From Comamonas testosteroni (GTDB lineage: Bacteria; Pseudomonadota; Gammaproteobacteria; Burkholderiales; Burkholderiaceae_C), in NCBI RefSeq assembly GCF_030505195.1, contig NZ_CP129672.1, forward strand, positions 5,180,501-5,244,500: 64,000 nt of DNA, in the 5' to 3' direction. The position numbers were made by a program, and so were the translations under genes. Of this stretch, positions 1 through 8,805 are shown piece by piece; the first letter of the stretch is position 1, and every line of letters begins with the position of its first letter. The notes under the pieces were generated by a model. That model was not told where the DNA came from. It made no database searches and saw only the letters and a program-made list of their open reading frames with translations.

Positions 1-1116
1 CGGAAACTGCTGCTCCAGCTGGCGCTGGCCGCCCGTGAGCAAATGGCCGCCGTCCTTTTGAGCCTGACTCAGCGAGTGCTGCAGCGCCTCGAACGATGCC
101 TCGTTGATCAGCGGGCCGACCAGGGTATCCGGCTGCAGCGGGTTGCCGATGCGCAGGCTGCGGTAAGCCGGCAGCAGCCTGTCCAGCAGCGGCTGTTTGA
201 CATCGCGGTGCACGATCAGGCGTCGCAGCGAGGTGCAGCGCTGGCCGGCCGTGCCCACGGCGCTGAAGACAATGGCGCGCACGGCCAGATCCAGATCGGC
301 AGCGGGCGTGACCACCATGGCGTTGTTTCCGCCCAGCTCCAGAATGCGCTTGCCAAAGCGCGCCGCCAACTTGGGGCCCACGGTGCGGCCCATGCGGCTC
401 GACCCCGTGGCCGATACCAGCGCAATTCGGGGGCTGTCCACCAGGGCCTCGGCGACAGCCGCGCCGCCCAGCACGATCTGCGCCAGACCTGCCGGCGCCC
501 GGTCGCCAAACCGGGCAATGGCCCGCTCCAGCGCCTTGAAGGTGGCCAGGCCCGATAGCGGTGCCTTGTCGGAGGGCTTGAAGATCACCGGGTTGCCGCA
601 GACCAGGGCAATCGCCGCGTTCCAGGCAAAAACGGCGCTGGGAAAGTTGAAGGCCGTGATGACGGCCACCGGCCCCAACGGGTGGTACTGCTCCATGATG
701 CGGTGGCCGGGACGCTCGGAAACAATGGTCTTGCCATGCAGTTGGCGCGACAGGCCCAGCGCGAATTCGCAGATGTCCACGCCTTCCTGCACCTCTCCCA
801 GGCCTTCCTGCACGATCTTGCCGACCTCGCAGGAAATCACATGGCCTATATCGCTCTTGGCGCGGCGCAGCTCCTCGCCCCAGAGCCGAACCAGCTCGCC
901 GCGCACCGGGGCAGGCACCACGCGCCATTGCCTGAACGCCTCGACGGCATGGTCAATGACTTGCGCCACCTGGGCGCCGGGCAGGGCGGCCAGGCTGGCC
1001 AGTTCCGTGCCGTCGATGGGCGAGCGCACGCTGATGTCCTTGCCCTCAAGAGCCTGCAGTGCAATGCCGCAGCGGCTCAGCACGGTGTGGAAGTCGGCAG
1101 CGGCGATGGCAGTCAT
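1..1116 (-). CDS. amaB: Aldehyde dehydrogenase, likely alpha-aminoadipate semialdehyde dehydrogenase (3' end outside window)
   Basis: NAD(P)-dependent aldehyde dehydrogenase; 372 codons are visible and the C-terminus runs off the window. Reading the minus strand from ATG at 1116, preceded by a GGAGGGA ribosome site, gives the cofactor-fold segment TAFNFPSAVFAWN (about residues 154-166). The general-base Glu lies in LELGGNN (E260) and the catalytic Cys in GQRCTS (C294). The ELGGNNAMVV and GTAGQRCTSLRR signatures resemble ALDH family 7 (antiquitin/AmaB), which oxidises 2-aminoadipate semialdehyde in lysine degradation. The gene lies 34 bases downstream of a saccharopine dehydrogenase-like gene on the same strand, which supports that role. 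The family is certain; the substrate is inferred. Confidence 0.85.
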   Translation of the reverse strand, partial: MTAIAAADFHTVLSRCGIALQALEGKDISVRSPIDGTELASLAALPGAQVAQVIDHAVEAFRQWRVVPAPVRGELVRLWGEELRRAKSDIGHVISCEVGKIVQEGLGEVQEGVDICEFALGLSRQLHGKTIVSERPGHRIMEQYHPLGPVAVITAFNFPSAVFAWNAAIALVCGNPVIFKPSDKAPLSGLATFKALERAIARFGDRAPAGLAQIVLGGAAVAEALVDSPRIALVSATGSSRMGRTVGPKLAARFGKRILELGGNNAMVVTPAADLDLAVRAIVFSAVGTAGQRCTSLRRLIVHRDVKQPLLDRLLPAYRSLRIGNPLQPDTLVGPLINEASFEALQHSLSQAQKDGGHLLTGGQRQLEQQFP

Positions 1117-1150
1117 GGCATTCCCTCCTGAATGGTGTGAGATACAGGCC

Positions 1151-2239
1151 TCAGCCTAGCAGGCCTTCGAAGTAGGGGGCCACGTGGGTGCCCGAGAGTG
1201 CGGCCAGCGTGCACTGCTCCTGGCGCACAAAGCCCTGCTGCGGCAGCTGGCCCGAGGCGAACAGCTCCACGGCGGCCAGCATGCCGGCCGAGGTCGTCAG
1301 CTCTATGGCCGTGCGCTGCCTGCCGCGCAGCACCGCGCCGAAGATGCGGGCGCTGCGCGTCAGCTGCTCCAGCCGCCCGGCGCGCATGCCGCTGGCCATG
1401 GCGGCAATCACCACCATGTCTTCGCGGCTGTGGGGCACTGCGCCTTCGAGCACCTGGCGCAGCAGATCGCGCCGCTCGATCAGGCGCAGGCCATGCAGCA
1501 GCAAATGCATGGCATCGCGGTGGCCGGGGTGGCGTATGGTCTTGTAGTTGAGGTTGCGCACGCGGCCCTGCAGCGTCTCGCACAGCGTGCCCAGACCGCC
1601 CGAGGTGTTGAAGGCCTCGAAGTTCTCGCCGTCCAGAATCAGCTGCTCGACCCCCTCCAGCGGCGGCACCAGCATGGGCTGGCCGTTGACGATGGTGTTG
1701 CAGGGCTTGCAGTACTCGTTGATGACGCCGTCCACGCTCCAGGTGAAGTGGTAGCGCAGCGCATTTGTCGCATGGCGCGTGAGCGCGCCCACGCGCAGCT
1801 GCAGATCGAACAGCTCGTCGAACTGCTGGGCCAGATGCCCGCCCAGCATGCCGATCAGGCCTGGAGCCAGTCCGCATTGCGGCATCAGCACCGAGCGCGC
1901 CTGCGCCGCCATCTCCTGTATGGCGCGCATGGCCGCCACATCCTCGGTCAGATCGAAGTAATGCACGCCCAGCCGCGCTGCAGCCCTGGCCACGCGCTCG
2001 GCGCAGAAGAAAGGCAGGGCATTGATGACGACAGAGTGCTGCTGCAGCGCGCGGGTCAGTGCCGCATCATCGTCGATGTCCAGCTGAAGGGGGCGGATCT
2101 GCGGGTCGGTGCCGGGCGGGGGCTGCATATCGGCCAGCGTGACGGTGGCTTCATGCAGCTCGGCAGCCATGTCGGCGATCGTTGAGCCGATCTTGCCGGC
2201 GCCGAGGATGAGAATGTTCTGTCCAGTCAGCTTCATCAT
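1151..2239 (-). CDS. Saccharopine dehydrogenase-like NAD(P)-binding protein
   Basis: A 362-residue protein beginning MMKLTGQNILILGAGKIGSTI, with the Rossmann glycine motif GAGKIG at about residues 13-18. It then has the saccharopine dehydrogenase/lysine-ketoglutarate reductase-type body, including the DLTEDV and MPQCGLAPG stretches. The family makes or splits saccharopine in lysine metabolism; bacterial members next to an aminoadipate semialdehyde dehydrogenase may oxidise a lysine-derived intermediate. AAGGAG sits 6 bases before the first of two adjacent ATG codons. It probably forms an operon with the dehydrogenase gene downstream. Substrate not proven. Confidence 0.8.
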   Translation of the reverse strand: MMKLTGQNILILGAGKIGSTIADMAAELHEATVTLADMQPPPGTDPQIRPLQLDIDDDAALTRALQQHSVVINALPFFCAERVARAAARLGVHYFDLTEDVAAMRAIQEMAAQARSVLMPQCGLAPGLIGMLGGHLAQQFDELFDLQLRVGALTRHATNALRYHFTWSVDGVINEYCKPCNTIVNGQPMLVPPLEGVEQLILDGENFEAFNTSGGLGTLCETLQGRVRNLNYKTIRHPGHRDAMHLLLHGLRLIERRDLLRQVLEGAVPHSREDMVVIAAMASGMRAGRLEQLTRSARIFGAVLRGRQRTAIELTTSAGMLAAVELFASGQLPQQGFVRQEQCTLAALSGTHVAPYFEGLLG

Positions 2240-2395
2240 GGAGAACTCCTTGAGAGCAACGCAGCGATCACTTCCTCTGGGGCCATCTTAAACACAGGGC
2301 GGCGATTTGCACCACCGTGGCAAGCGTCAGCAGGAGTCGATTTGCGTGGGCAGACAAGGAGTCTTCAGCGGGGGCTGTCCGCTTCAGAAAGAATA

Positions 2396-2429
2396 GCTGT
2401 CAGCGCTTGTGCAATCAGCAGCTGACAGC
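2396..2429. repeat. Hairpin repeat of the AGCTG-type intergenic family
   Basis: The arms GCTGTCAGC (2396-2404) and GCTGACAGC (2421-2429) are perfect 9-bp complements around a loop that begins GCTTGTG. The sequence resembles hairpins near 33.9, 47.5, 56.0 and 59.7 kb. It lies in the 275-base gap between the cupin gene and the saccharopine dehydrogenase-like gene. Confidence 0.5.
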
Positions 2430-2514
2430 CTGACAGGTTTCAAGCCCCGGGGGGCCAGCTGCGATACCCGCTGCAGCAGAGCGGGGTCAGCTGGCCGGTG
2501 ACCGGATCTGCTGG

Positions 2515-2847
2515 TTAGTGGCTGTGCAGCACGATGGTGATCAGGGCCGAGGAGTCGAGTTCGGCCTCGACCTCATGCATGGTTTGGGCGGGCAGAAACA
2601 GCAACTGCCCCGCGCTCAATGTCTGGCGGCTTGCGCCCTGGATGACGGCGAGCTGCCCCTGCAGACATTGAATCGTCAGTTCGCCCAGCACCTGATGCGC
2701 AGGCAGGCGCTTGCCTGCCATCAACACCAGACGGATCACTTCCAGAGTGTCGGACTTGAATAGTGCCGCGGTCTTCTGGTTTCCCAGCGAAATGCCGTCG
2801 GGCTGCACTTCGACGGGAACTCCGGGTTGGGCGTGGGGCAGGGCCAT
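2515..2847 (-). CDS. Small cupin-domain protein
   Basis: A 110-residue single-domain cupin: an N-terminal strand region, then LPAHQVLGELTIQCLQGQLAV and LSAGQLLFLPAQTMHEVEA, which match the two cupin motifs (His in LPAH, Glu in GELT, His in TMHEV). The reading frame is open further upstream, but the ATG at 2847 lies 4 bases after the mmsB stop and fits the domain start, so I chose it. It is likely the last gene of the valine-degradation operon. Metal-binding or sensing roles are possible; function unknown. Confidence 0.7.
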   Translation of the reverse strand: MALPHAQPGVPVEVQPDGISLGNQKTAALFKSDTLEVIRLVLMAGKRLPAHQVLGELTIQCLQGQLAVIQGASRQTLSAGQLLFLPAQTMHEVEAELDSSALITIVLHSH

Positions 2848-2851
2848 GGCC

Positions 2852-3748
2852 TCAGGCCTTTTTCTGCAGCATCTTGATGATGCTGGAAAAGTCTTCACCG
2901 CCATGGCCGGACAGGCTGTGCGCCGCATAGATGGAGCGCGCCATGCCGCCCAGCGGCGTGCTGGCGCGGTTGGCGGTGGCGTTGTCCTGTGCCAGGCCCA
3001 GATCCTTGAGCATGAGATCCGTGCCGAAGCCGCCTGCATAGCCCTTGCTGGCCGGTGCGTTCTCATGCACGCCGGGGAAGGGGTTGTATTTCTCCAGTGC
3101 CCAGTTGCCGCCGGAGCTGCGACGCATGATTTCGGACAGCACCTTGGGGTCCAGACCGTTGGCCACGCCCAGGGCGATTGCTTCGCTGGTGCCCACCATC
3201 AAAATGCCCAGCAGCATGTTGTTGCAGATCTTGGCCGTCTGGCCCGCGCCCACGCCGCCGGCGTGGAAGATATTGGCCCCCATTTTTTCGAGCAATGGCT
3301 GGGCGCGTGACAGCTGCGCGTCGCTGCCGCCCACCATGAAGGTCAGCGTACCGGCAATGGCACCTCCGGTGCCGCCCGAAACCGGGGCGTCGATGAAGTC
3401 GATGCCCGCTGCCTGCGCTGCCTTGGCCACCTTCTGGCTGGTGGCCGCGGCGATGGTGGAGCTGTCGATGACCAGCGTGCCCTTGGCGATGTGCGCCAGC
3501 AGACCGGCCGCACCGTCGCGGCCCAGGAACAGGCTCTCGACGTGCTGGCTGGCGGGCAGCATGGTGATGACGACTTCGGCGCCTTGCACGGCTTCCTGGG
3601 CACTGGAGGCTGCCTGGGCCCCTGCGGAAGCGACCTTGGCGATGGCCTCCTGGCTCAGGTCAAAGGCTTTGACACTGTGGCCGGCCTTGGCCAGATTGAC
3701 GGCCATGGGGGCACCCATATTGCCCAGACCGATAAAAGCGATTTGCAT
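2852..3748 (-). CDS. mmsB: 3-hydroxyisobutyrate dehydrogenase
   Basis: A 298-residue beta-hydroxyacid dehydrogenase that oxidises 3-hydroxyisobutyrate to methylmalonate semialdehyde with NAD+ in valine catabolism. It opens with IAFIGLGNMGAPMAVNLAKAG, the Rossmann fold plus the family signature. It carries the substrate loop FIDAPVSGGTGGA and the catalytic-lysine region GAGQTAKICNNMLLG, and has the usual family length. It sits in the same operon as mmsA and an isobutyryl-CoA-type dehydrogenase, which supports this assignment over tartronate semialdehyde reductase. Confidence 0.92.
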   Translation of the reverse strand: MQIAFIGLGNMGAPMAVNLAKAGHSVKAFDLSQEAIAKVASAGAQAASSAQEAVQGAEVVITMLPASQHVESLFLGRDGAAGLLAHIAKGTLVIDSSTIAAATSQKVAKAAQAAGIDFIDAPVSGGTGGAIAGTLTFMVGGSDAQLSRAQPLLEKMGANIFHAGGVGAGQTAKICNNMLLGILMVGTSEAIALGVANGLDPKVLSEIMRRSSGGNWALEKYNPFPGVHENAPASKGYAGGFGTDLMLKDLGLAQDNATANRASTPLGGMARSIYAAHSLSGHGGEDFSSIIKMLQKKA

Positions 3749-3819
3749 GTCTGTCTCCTTGCTGTTATTGAATTGATAGCGCCTGGCGCTTTATCCATAA
3801 GCGATTGGTTGGTTTTCGC

Positions 3820-4239
3820 TTAATTTTTGAGAATGGCACCCTTGTCAGCGAGCAGGCTGCGCAAGATGCTGCGGTGGCAATGCGCCTCGTCGTCGCAGTA
3901 GCAGCCCAGAGAAAAGGCGCAGCTGTGCGACAAGGCTGCGAGCAGTCCCAGGGTGCGATCGGCGGCTGGCTCGGCCAGTTGCTTGCGGAACTGCTTTTCA
4001 AACTGCTTCCAGAGCTTGTCGGCCTGTGCCGTCTGGCCGGCCGTGCGCAGCTTGATGGCCTCCAGGGCCTGCTGCATCAGCTCCACCTCGGGCGAGAGTT
4101 CGGGATACCAGCAGTCGTAGTAGTTGCGACTTGCGAACTCGGCCTTGGGCACGCCGCGCGGCGGTCTGCGCACCGTACCTATGCGCAGGCCTTCGTCGGG
4201 GGCGCGTTCGCTGCCTAGCTGGACTATGCGTATGGCCAT
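3820..4239 (-). CDS. DUF488 family protein
   Basis: A 139-residue protein starting MAIRIVQLGSERAPDEGLRIGTVRRPPRGV, with the DUF488 hallmarks: an N-terminal IGTVRRPPRG-like strand, the aromatic YYDCWYPELSP segment, and a C-terminal SLGCYCDDEAHCHRSIL stretch with clustered Cys and His. The function of the family is not settled. It is 18 bases downstream of the TfoX-like gene and 71 bases upstream of mmsB, so it appears co-transcribed with valine catabolism genes without an obvious metabolic link. Confidence 0.8.
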   Translation of the reverse strand: MAIRIVQLGSERAPDEGLRIGTVRRPPRGVPKAEFASRNYYDCWYPELSPEVELMQQALEAIKLRTAGQTAQADKLWKQFEKQFRKQLAEPAADRTLGLLAALSHSCAFSLGCYCDDEAHCHRSILRSLLADKGAILKN

Positions 4240-4257
4240 GAGGTCAGTCCTTTGTCC

Positions 4258-4773
4258 TTATTCGCTGTCAAAAATAGGGTGCTTTTCGGGAGCGTCGGCA
4301 TCAGCCAGTTTCGGGGCTGCCCTGGTGCGCCTGCGCCCGCTGCTGGTGCCTTGAGCTGCAGGGCTTTCTCCATCGCCCGGCTTCTTGCTGACGGTCTTGC
4401 TATCGGCCTTGCTGGCGGTCTTGCGTTTGGGCGTGGCTTTTGCCAGCGGGTTGAAGGCCAGGGCCTCGCTGATCCAGTACAGCCATTGATCGCGCCTGGC
4501 ATAGGCCGTGGGGCCGACGAGAAAGTAGCCTTCCATCAGTCCGCGCGAAGACAGCGGGCGCACGCCTGGCATCTCTGCAATCAACGCATGACTGGCCGGC
4601 GGCAGGCGCACCAGCAGCTCGTCGTTTTCCACGCCCAGGCACATCTTGCCGTTGACCATGAACACATGGCAGCCGAACATGGTTTTCTCTTCCACGGCTG
4701 TGCAGCCCTGCAGCGCATCGCGCACGGCGTCTATGAGCTGCAGGGTTTCAGGGGCGATGGGCTTGGCGGGCAT
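4258..4773 (-). CDS. TfoX N-terminal domain protein with a basic low-complexity tail
   Basis: A 171-residue protein. Residues 1 to about 105 match the TfoX N-terminal domain: VEEKTMFGCHVFMVNGKMCLGV, then LLVRLPP and GVRPLSSRGLMEGYFLV. The tail from about residue 115 is rich in Lys, Arg, Ala and Pro and looks disordered, possibly nucleic-acid binding. The C-terminal TfoX helical domain is missing. The start at 4773 is chosen because upstream codons overlap the acyl-CoA dehydrogenase stop region. Stand-alone TfoX-N proteins are common and are not proven competence regulators. Confidence 0.78.
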   Translation of the reverse strand: MPAKPIAPETLQLIDAVRDALQGCTAVEEKTMFGCHVFMVNGKMCLGVENDELLVRLPPASHALIAEMPGVRPLSSRGLMEGYFLVGPTAYARRDQWLYWISEALAFNPLAKATPKRKTASKADSKTVSKKPGDGESPAAQGTSSGRRRTRAAPKLADADAPEKHPIFDSE

Positions 4774-4804
4774 GGCAGTCCTTGCGTTGGGTGATGGCAG
4801 CAGC

Positions 4805-5971
4805 TTAGCGAATGACCTCCGGTGCATCACCCTCCAGCATGCGCCTGGCAATGATGACGCGCATGATTTCGTTCGTCCCTTCCAGAATCTGGTGCACGCG
4901 GGCGTCGCGCATCAGGCGCTCCAGCGGGTATTCGCGGATGTAGCCATAGCCGCCATGCAGCTGCAGGGCCTCGTTGCAGACCATGAAGCCGGCATCGGTG
5001 GCAAAGCGCTTGGCCATGGCGCAATAGGTCGAGGCATCACGCGCACCGGCGTCCAGTTTGGAGGCTGCCAGGCGCACCATCTGGCGTGCCGCGACCAGCT
5101 CGGTCGCCATGTCGGCGAGCTTGAACTGCAGGGCCTGGAAGCTCGCGATGGCCTTGCCGAACTGCTTGCGCTCCTGCATGTAGTGCTGGGCCTGGGTCAG
5201 CGCGCCCTGGGCAGCGCCCACCGAGCAGGTGGCGATATTGATGCGCCCGCCGTCCAGGCCCTTCATGGCGATCTTGAAGCCTTCGCCCTCGCGGCCCAGC
5301 AGGTTGTGCGCGGGAATGCGCACATTGTCGAAGCTGATGACGCGCGTGGGCTGGCTGTTCCAGCCCATCTTCTCTTCCTTTTTGCCATAGCTCACGCCAG
5401 CCGCGTCGGCAGGCAGGGCAAAGGCCGAAATGCCCGAAGCCCCGGAGCCGGCATCTCCGGTTCTTGCCATCAGCACCAGCACATCGGTGCTGCCCGCGCC
5501 GCTGATGAAGGCTTTGCTGCCGTTGACGATGTACTCGTTGCCCACCAGCTCGGCCCGGGTCTTGAGCGAGGCCGCGTCCGAACCCGCGCCGGGCTCCGTC
5601 AGGCAGTAGCTGGCCAGCTTGCTGCCGCTGGTGAGCTGCTCGCCCCATTCGGCGCGCACGGCATCGGTGGCCCAGGTTCCCAGCATCCAGGTCGCCATGT
5701 TGTGGATGGTGATGAAGGCCGTGGTCGATGGATCGACGGCCGCCATTTCTTCGAAGACCAGCGTGGCATCGAGTCGCGGCAGGGCCAGGCCGCCGATGCT
5801 CTCCGGCGCATAGAGACCGCAGAAGCCCAGCTCGCCAGCCTTGGCAATGGCATCGCGCGGGAAGATGTGCTCGCGGTCCCACTCGGCCGCATGCGGCGCC
5901 AGCTCGGCCTGCGCAAAAGCACGGGCGGTATCGGCAAAAGCGCGTTGATCTTCGCTGAGTTCAAAGTCCAT
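4805..5971 (-). CDS. Acyl-CoA dehydrogenase, likely isobutyryl-CoA dehydrogenase
   Basis: A 388-residue FAD-dependent acyl-CoA dehydrogenase starting MDFELSEDQRAFADTAR. It contains the flavin-binding signature CLTEPGAGSDAASLKT, the central GGRINIATCSVGAAQGA segment (very like human ACAD8 as I recall it), and the C-terminal ILEGTNEIMR motif with the catalytic Glu. It should convert isobutyryl-CoA to methacrylyl-CoA in valine breakdown. Association with mmsA and mmsB supports this; 2-methylbutyryl- or butyryl-CoA remain possible substrates. Confidence 0.9.
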   Translation of the reverse strand: MDFELSEDQRAFADTARAFAQAELAPHAAEWDREHIFPRDAIAKAGELGFCGLYAPESIGGLALPRLDATLVFEEMAAVDPSTTAFITIHNMATWMLGTWATDAVRAEWGEQLTSGSKLASYCLTEPGAGSDAASLKTRAELVGNEYIVNGSKAFISGAGSTDVLVLMARTGDAGSGASGISAFALPADAAGVSYGKKEEKMGWNSQPTRVISFDNVRIPAHNLLGREGEGFKIAMKGLDGGRINIATCSVGAAQGALTQAQHYMQERKQFGKAIASFQALQFKLADMATELVAARQMVRLAASKLDAGARDASTYCAMAKRFATDAGFMVCNEALQLHGGYGYIREYPLERLMRDARVHQILEGTNEIMRVIIARRMLEGDAPEVIR

Positions 5972-6024
5972 TTCATGTCTCCTTTTTGTTCTATTCGTCT
6001 TCTGGCCCCCGACGGCTTTGCCGC

Positions 6025-6453
6025 TCAGTCGGGCGGCCCTTGGTGCAGCCAGCGTTTGAGCACCGCATCGCGGGCCGTGATCTGCTGCACCAGACAGCCG
6101 TGGTAGCGGCTGGGCCAGTCGGGCTGCGCTTCAAAGGCCTTCGTGGCCTGCTTGCACTGGGTAATGCGCTGGCGGCTCCATTCGCCTTGCTCCTTGCGCA
6201 GGGCGGGTCGCTCATGGGCCGATAGCGCACGCATCACATCGCCGTAGAGAATCTGGTGCTCGGTGTCGGCTTGTTGGAAGTCCTTGATGGCGCAGGCATT
6301 GGTCTGGGCCGTGGTGCCGCCGGGCACGCAGTCGGCTCCGGCCTGGGCCAGGGCGTGCTGGCTCAAGCTTGCTGCAAGAAGAAGAGCCGCAAGCGATTTG
6401 GTGTCTAGGGTCGCAGGGCTCGGTTGCCTGATTTTCTGAATGCGGATCGTCAT
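6025..6453 (-). CDS. LprI-like (DUF1311) secreted protein 1
   Basis: A 142-residue protein with an N-terminal signal segment (SLAALLLAASLSQHALAQAG), then a Cys-containing domain with CVPGG, NACAIKDF, EQGEWSRQRITQC and YHGCLVQQ. This spacing of Cys and Trp-rich helices is typical of the LprI/DUF1311 lysozyme-inhibitor-like family. The ATG at 6453 was chosen because it leaves a compact basic N-region; an earlier ATG would add 21 residues. It is likely periplasmic or a surface factor. A second, divergent copy lies immediately upstream. Confidence 0.65.
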   Translation of the reverse strand: MTIRIQKIRQPSPATLDTKSLAALLLAASLSQHALAQAGADCVPGGTTAQTNACAIKDFQQADTEHQILYGDVMRALSAHERPALRKEQGEWSRQRITQCKQATKAFEAQPDWPSRYHGCLVQQITARDAVLKRWLHQGPPD

Positions 6454-6512
6454 GCCCGCATCATCGCAGCCCGGGCTGGCCTGCTGGAGCAAGTGATATG
6501 GGTTTGCCCGGT

Positions 6513-6986
6513 TCATGGCTGCTTTTCACCCTGTTCGTTTTTTGCCAGCGGATACCACTGGTTCTTGAAGACCTTGACCCGGCTCAGGGCCATGCCGATG
6601 CGGCAAGCAGCCATGTCTTCGGCTTCATGGACATAGCCATTGGGCTGGCAGCGCCGGTCGCGCTGCTGTGTCCAGTCGTCCTGCTCGGACTGCAGGGCCT
6701 GGGCGCTGGCCTGCGGCAGCTGGCGCTGCAGGTACAGGTAGAGCACCTGCATGCCCCGTTCTATGACCTGGGCCTGTTGCTCAAGGCAGGCAAGAGACAG
6801 TGGCTGATCTGCGGGGCAGTGCAACGGGGCCGGTTCGCTTTCCTGGGCCGAGGCTACGGGCAGATGGGCAATCAGCAGGCTGGCGGCTGCCAGAGCGCAC
6901 AGACGGGCCAGCCGCCGTGTGGGGCTGTGAGAGGTATATGCGGCCGGGCGCAGGGGGGAGGAGCGTGACAATTCTTGAGCGTACAT
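6513..6986 (-). CDS. LprI-like (DUF1311) secreted protein 2
   Basis: About 157 residues from the ATG at 6986; a longer start at 7061, only 7 bases after mmsA, is possible and the ribosome site is weak for both. A hydrophobic segment LARLCALAAASLLIAHLPVASAQ is a probable signal peptide. The mature part has LHCPADQPLSLACLEQQ, EQDDWTQQRDRRCQ and MAACRIGMALSR, the DUF1311-type Cys pattern. It is related in architecture to the next gene downstream and lies within the valine-degradation operon. Confidence 0.6.
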   Translation of the reverse strand: MYAQELSRSSPLRPAAYTSHSPTRRLARLCALAAASLLIAHLPVASAQESEPAPLHCPADQPLSLACLEQQAQVIERGMQVLYLYLQRQLPQASAQALQSEQDDWTQQRDRRCQPNGYVHEAEDMAACRIGMALSRVKVFKNQWYPLAKNEQGEKQP

Positions 6987-7068
6987 GCCTGCCATCATCG
7001 GCAACGCCGCACAGCGCAGCCCGGGCCTGGCAAGAGGCTGGGCTGCACTGTCGGGTTTCATGGCCGGC

Positions 7069-8592
7069 TTACTTGAGGCTGATGGTGGTGTTCACGCCGT
7101 GGCTGGTGGTGCTGTCGTCGAACCAGCGTGCCGTGATGGTCTTGGTCTGGGTGTAGAACATGACCACCTGCTTGCCGTAGGGGCCCAGGTCGCCCAGCTT
7201 GGAGGCACGGCTGCCCGTGAACGAGAACAGCGGCACGGGCACGGGGATGGGCACATTGATGCCGACCTGGCCCACATCGATCTCTTCCTGGAACTTGCGC
7301 GCGGCCGCACCCGATTGGGTGAAGATGGCCGTGCCGTTGCCATTGGGGTTGGCGTTGATGAACTCGATGGCCTGATCGATGTCCTCGGCAGCGACCAGAC
7401 ACAGCACGGGGCCGAAGACTTCCTGCTCGTAGATGCTCATGCCGGGCTTGACGCCGCTGAAGATGGTGGGGCCGACAAAATTGCCCTTGGCATAGCCGGC
7501 TACCTCGGGTTTGCGGCCGTCCAGCTCCAGCGTGGCGCCGTCGGCCAGACCGCGCTCGATCAGGCCTTCGACACGCGACAGGGCCGCGCAGCTCACCAGA
7601 GGGCCGACATCGGTGCCGGGCTCGGTGCCGCCACTGACCTTGAGGGTCTTGGACTTGGCCACCAGATCGGGAATCCAGTTTCGGGCTTCTCCCACCAGAA
7701 CGGCGACAGAGACCGCCATGCAACGCTGGCCGGCTGCACCGAAGGCGGCGCCCAGCAAGGCGTTGAGCGACTGCTCCTTGTTGGCGTCGGGCATGACGAT
7801 GGCGTGGTTCTTGGCACCCATCATGCATTGCACGCGCTTGCCGTTGAGGCTGGCGCGGTTGTAGACATGGGTGCCAACCTTGGTCGAGCCCACAAAGCTG
7901 ATGGCCTTGATATCGGGGTGGTCGCAGATGGCGTTGACCACGTCTTCGCCGCCGTGGATGACGTTGAGCACGCCAGGGGGCACGCCGGCTTCCAGTGCCA
8001 GCTCGGCCAGACGCATGGTGACCATGGGGTCCTGCTCGGAAGGCTTGAGGATGAAGGTATTGCCCGTGGCGATCGCCATGGGGAACATCCACAGCGGGAT
8101 CATGGCCGGGAAGTTGAAGGGCGTGATGCCTGCACACACGCCCAGCGGCTGGTTCAGCGTATAGGTATCGACACCGTTGGCCACATTGTTGGCCAGCTCG
8201 CCCAGTTGCAGATTGCCGATGCTGGCCGCATGTTCCACGACTTCCAGGCCGCGGAAGACATCGCCTTCGGCGTCGGGCAGGGTCTTGCCCTGTTCGGCCG
8301 TCAGCAGGGCGGCCAGCTCCTTCATGTTCTCGCGGATCAGCTGCTGCAGCTTCAAAAAGATGCGGGCGCGTGCGCCGATGGGCGTCTTTTTCCAGGTCTT
8401 GAACGCTTGCTTGGCATTGGCCACGGCGGCGTTGACCTCGTCGGGCGTGGCGAACGGAACGCGCGCCAGCACTTCCTGCGTCGCAGGGTTGACCACATCG
8501 CGCCACTGGGTGGTTTTGGATTCGACCATCTGCCCGTTGATAAGCAGCTTGACCGTGGGCGCCAGAACCTTGGCGGAAGTCGGTGCGTTCAT
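7069..8592 (-). CDS. mmsA: Methylmalonate-semialdehyde dehydrogenase (CoA-acylating)
   Basis: A 507-residue aldehyde dehydrogenase converting methylmalonate semialdehyde plus CoA and NAD+ to propionyl-CoA, the last dedicated step of valine degradation. Visible motifs are [31 protein letters not shown] (given here as landmarks), the GSTKVG loop, [13 protein letters not shown] replacing the usual ELGG region (typical of this family), and the catalytic Cys in GQRCMA. The ATG at 8592 has GGAG about 8 bases upstream; the frame is open further upstream but without a good start context. First gene of the operon. Confidence 0.93.
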   Translation of the reverse strand: MNAPTSAKVLAPTVKLLINGQMVESKTTQWRDVVNPATQEVLARVPFATPDEVNAAVANAKQAFKTWKKTPIGARARIFLKLQQLIRENMKELAALLTAEQGKTLPDAEGDVFRGLEVVEHAASIGNLQLGELANNVANGVDTYTLNQPLGVCAGITPFNFPAMIPLWMFPMAIATGNTFILKPSEQDPMVTMRLAELALEAGVPPGVLNVIHGGEDVVNAICDHPDIKAISFVGSTKVGTHVYNRASLNGKRVQCMMGAKNHAIVMPDANKEQSLNALLGAAFGAAGQRCMAVSVAVLVGEARNWIPDLVAKSKTLKVSGGTEPGTDVGPLVSCAALSRVEGLIERGLADGATLELDGRKPEVAGYAKGNFVGPTIFSGVKPGMSIYEQEVFGPVLCLVAAEDIDQAIEFINANPNGNGTAIFTQSGAAARKFQEEIDVGQVGINVPIPVPVPLFSFTGSRASKLGDLGPYGKQVVMFYTQTKTITARWFDDSTTSHGVNTTISLK

Positions 8593-8762
8593 GAGGTGTC
8601 TCCGTTGGTGAATTCGTTCCTCATGGTATGTGTGCGGATTTGCTGTAGCAATAGCAAACACTGCACATAGGGTGTGCAAATGTGCACAAGTGGATGCTAT
8701 GTCTGTCAGCTCTTGCAGCTATTGGCGGCCGGGCATGGCTGCAGTACCTGCGGCGGCAAAAT

Positions 8763-8790
8763 GCAAAAGGGCCCACTCGGGCCCTTTTGC
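8763..8790 (-). terminator. Intrinsic-terminator-like hairpin
   Basis: A perfect 12-bp stem, GCAAAAGGGCCC against GGGCCCTTTTGC, with a 4-base loop ACTC. It lies 15 bases past the stop of the secreted-protein gene that ends at 8806 on the minus strand. The A/T arms supply a U-rich end in either direction. Confidence 0.75.
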
Positions 8791-8805
8791 CGTTCTCAGA
8801 TGCTC

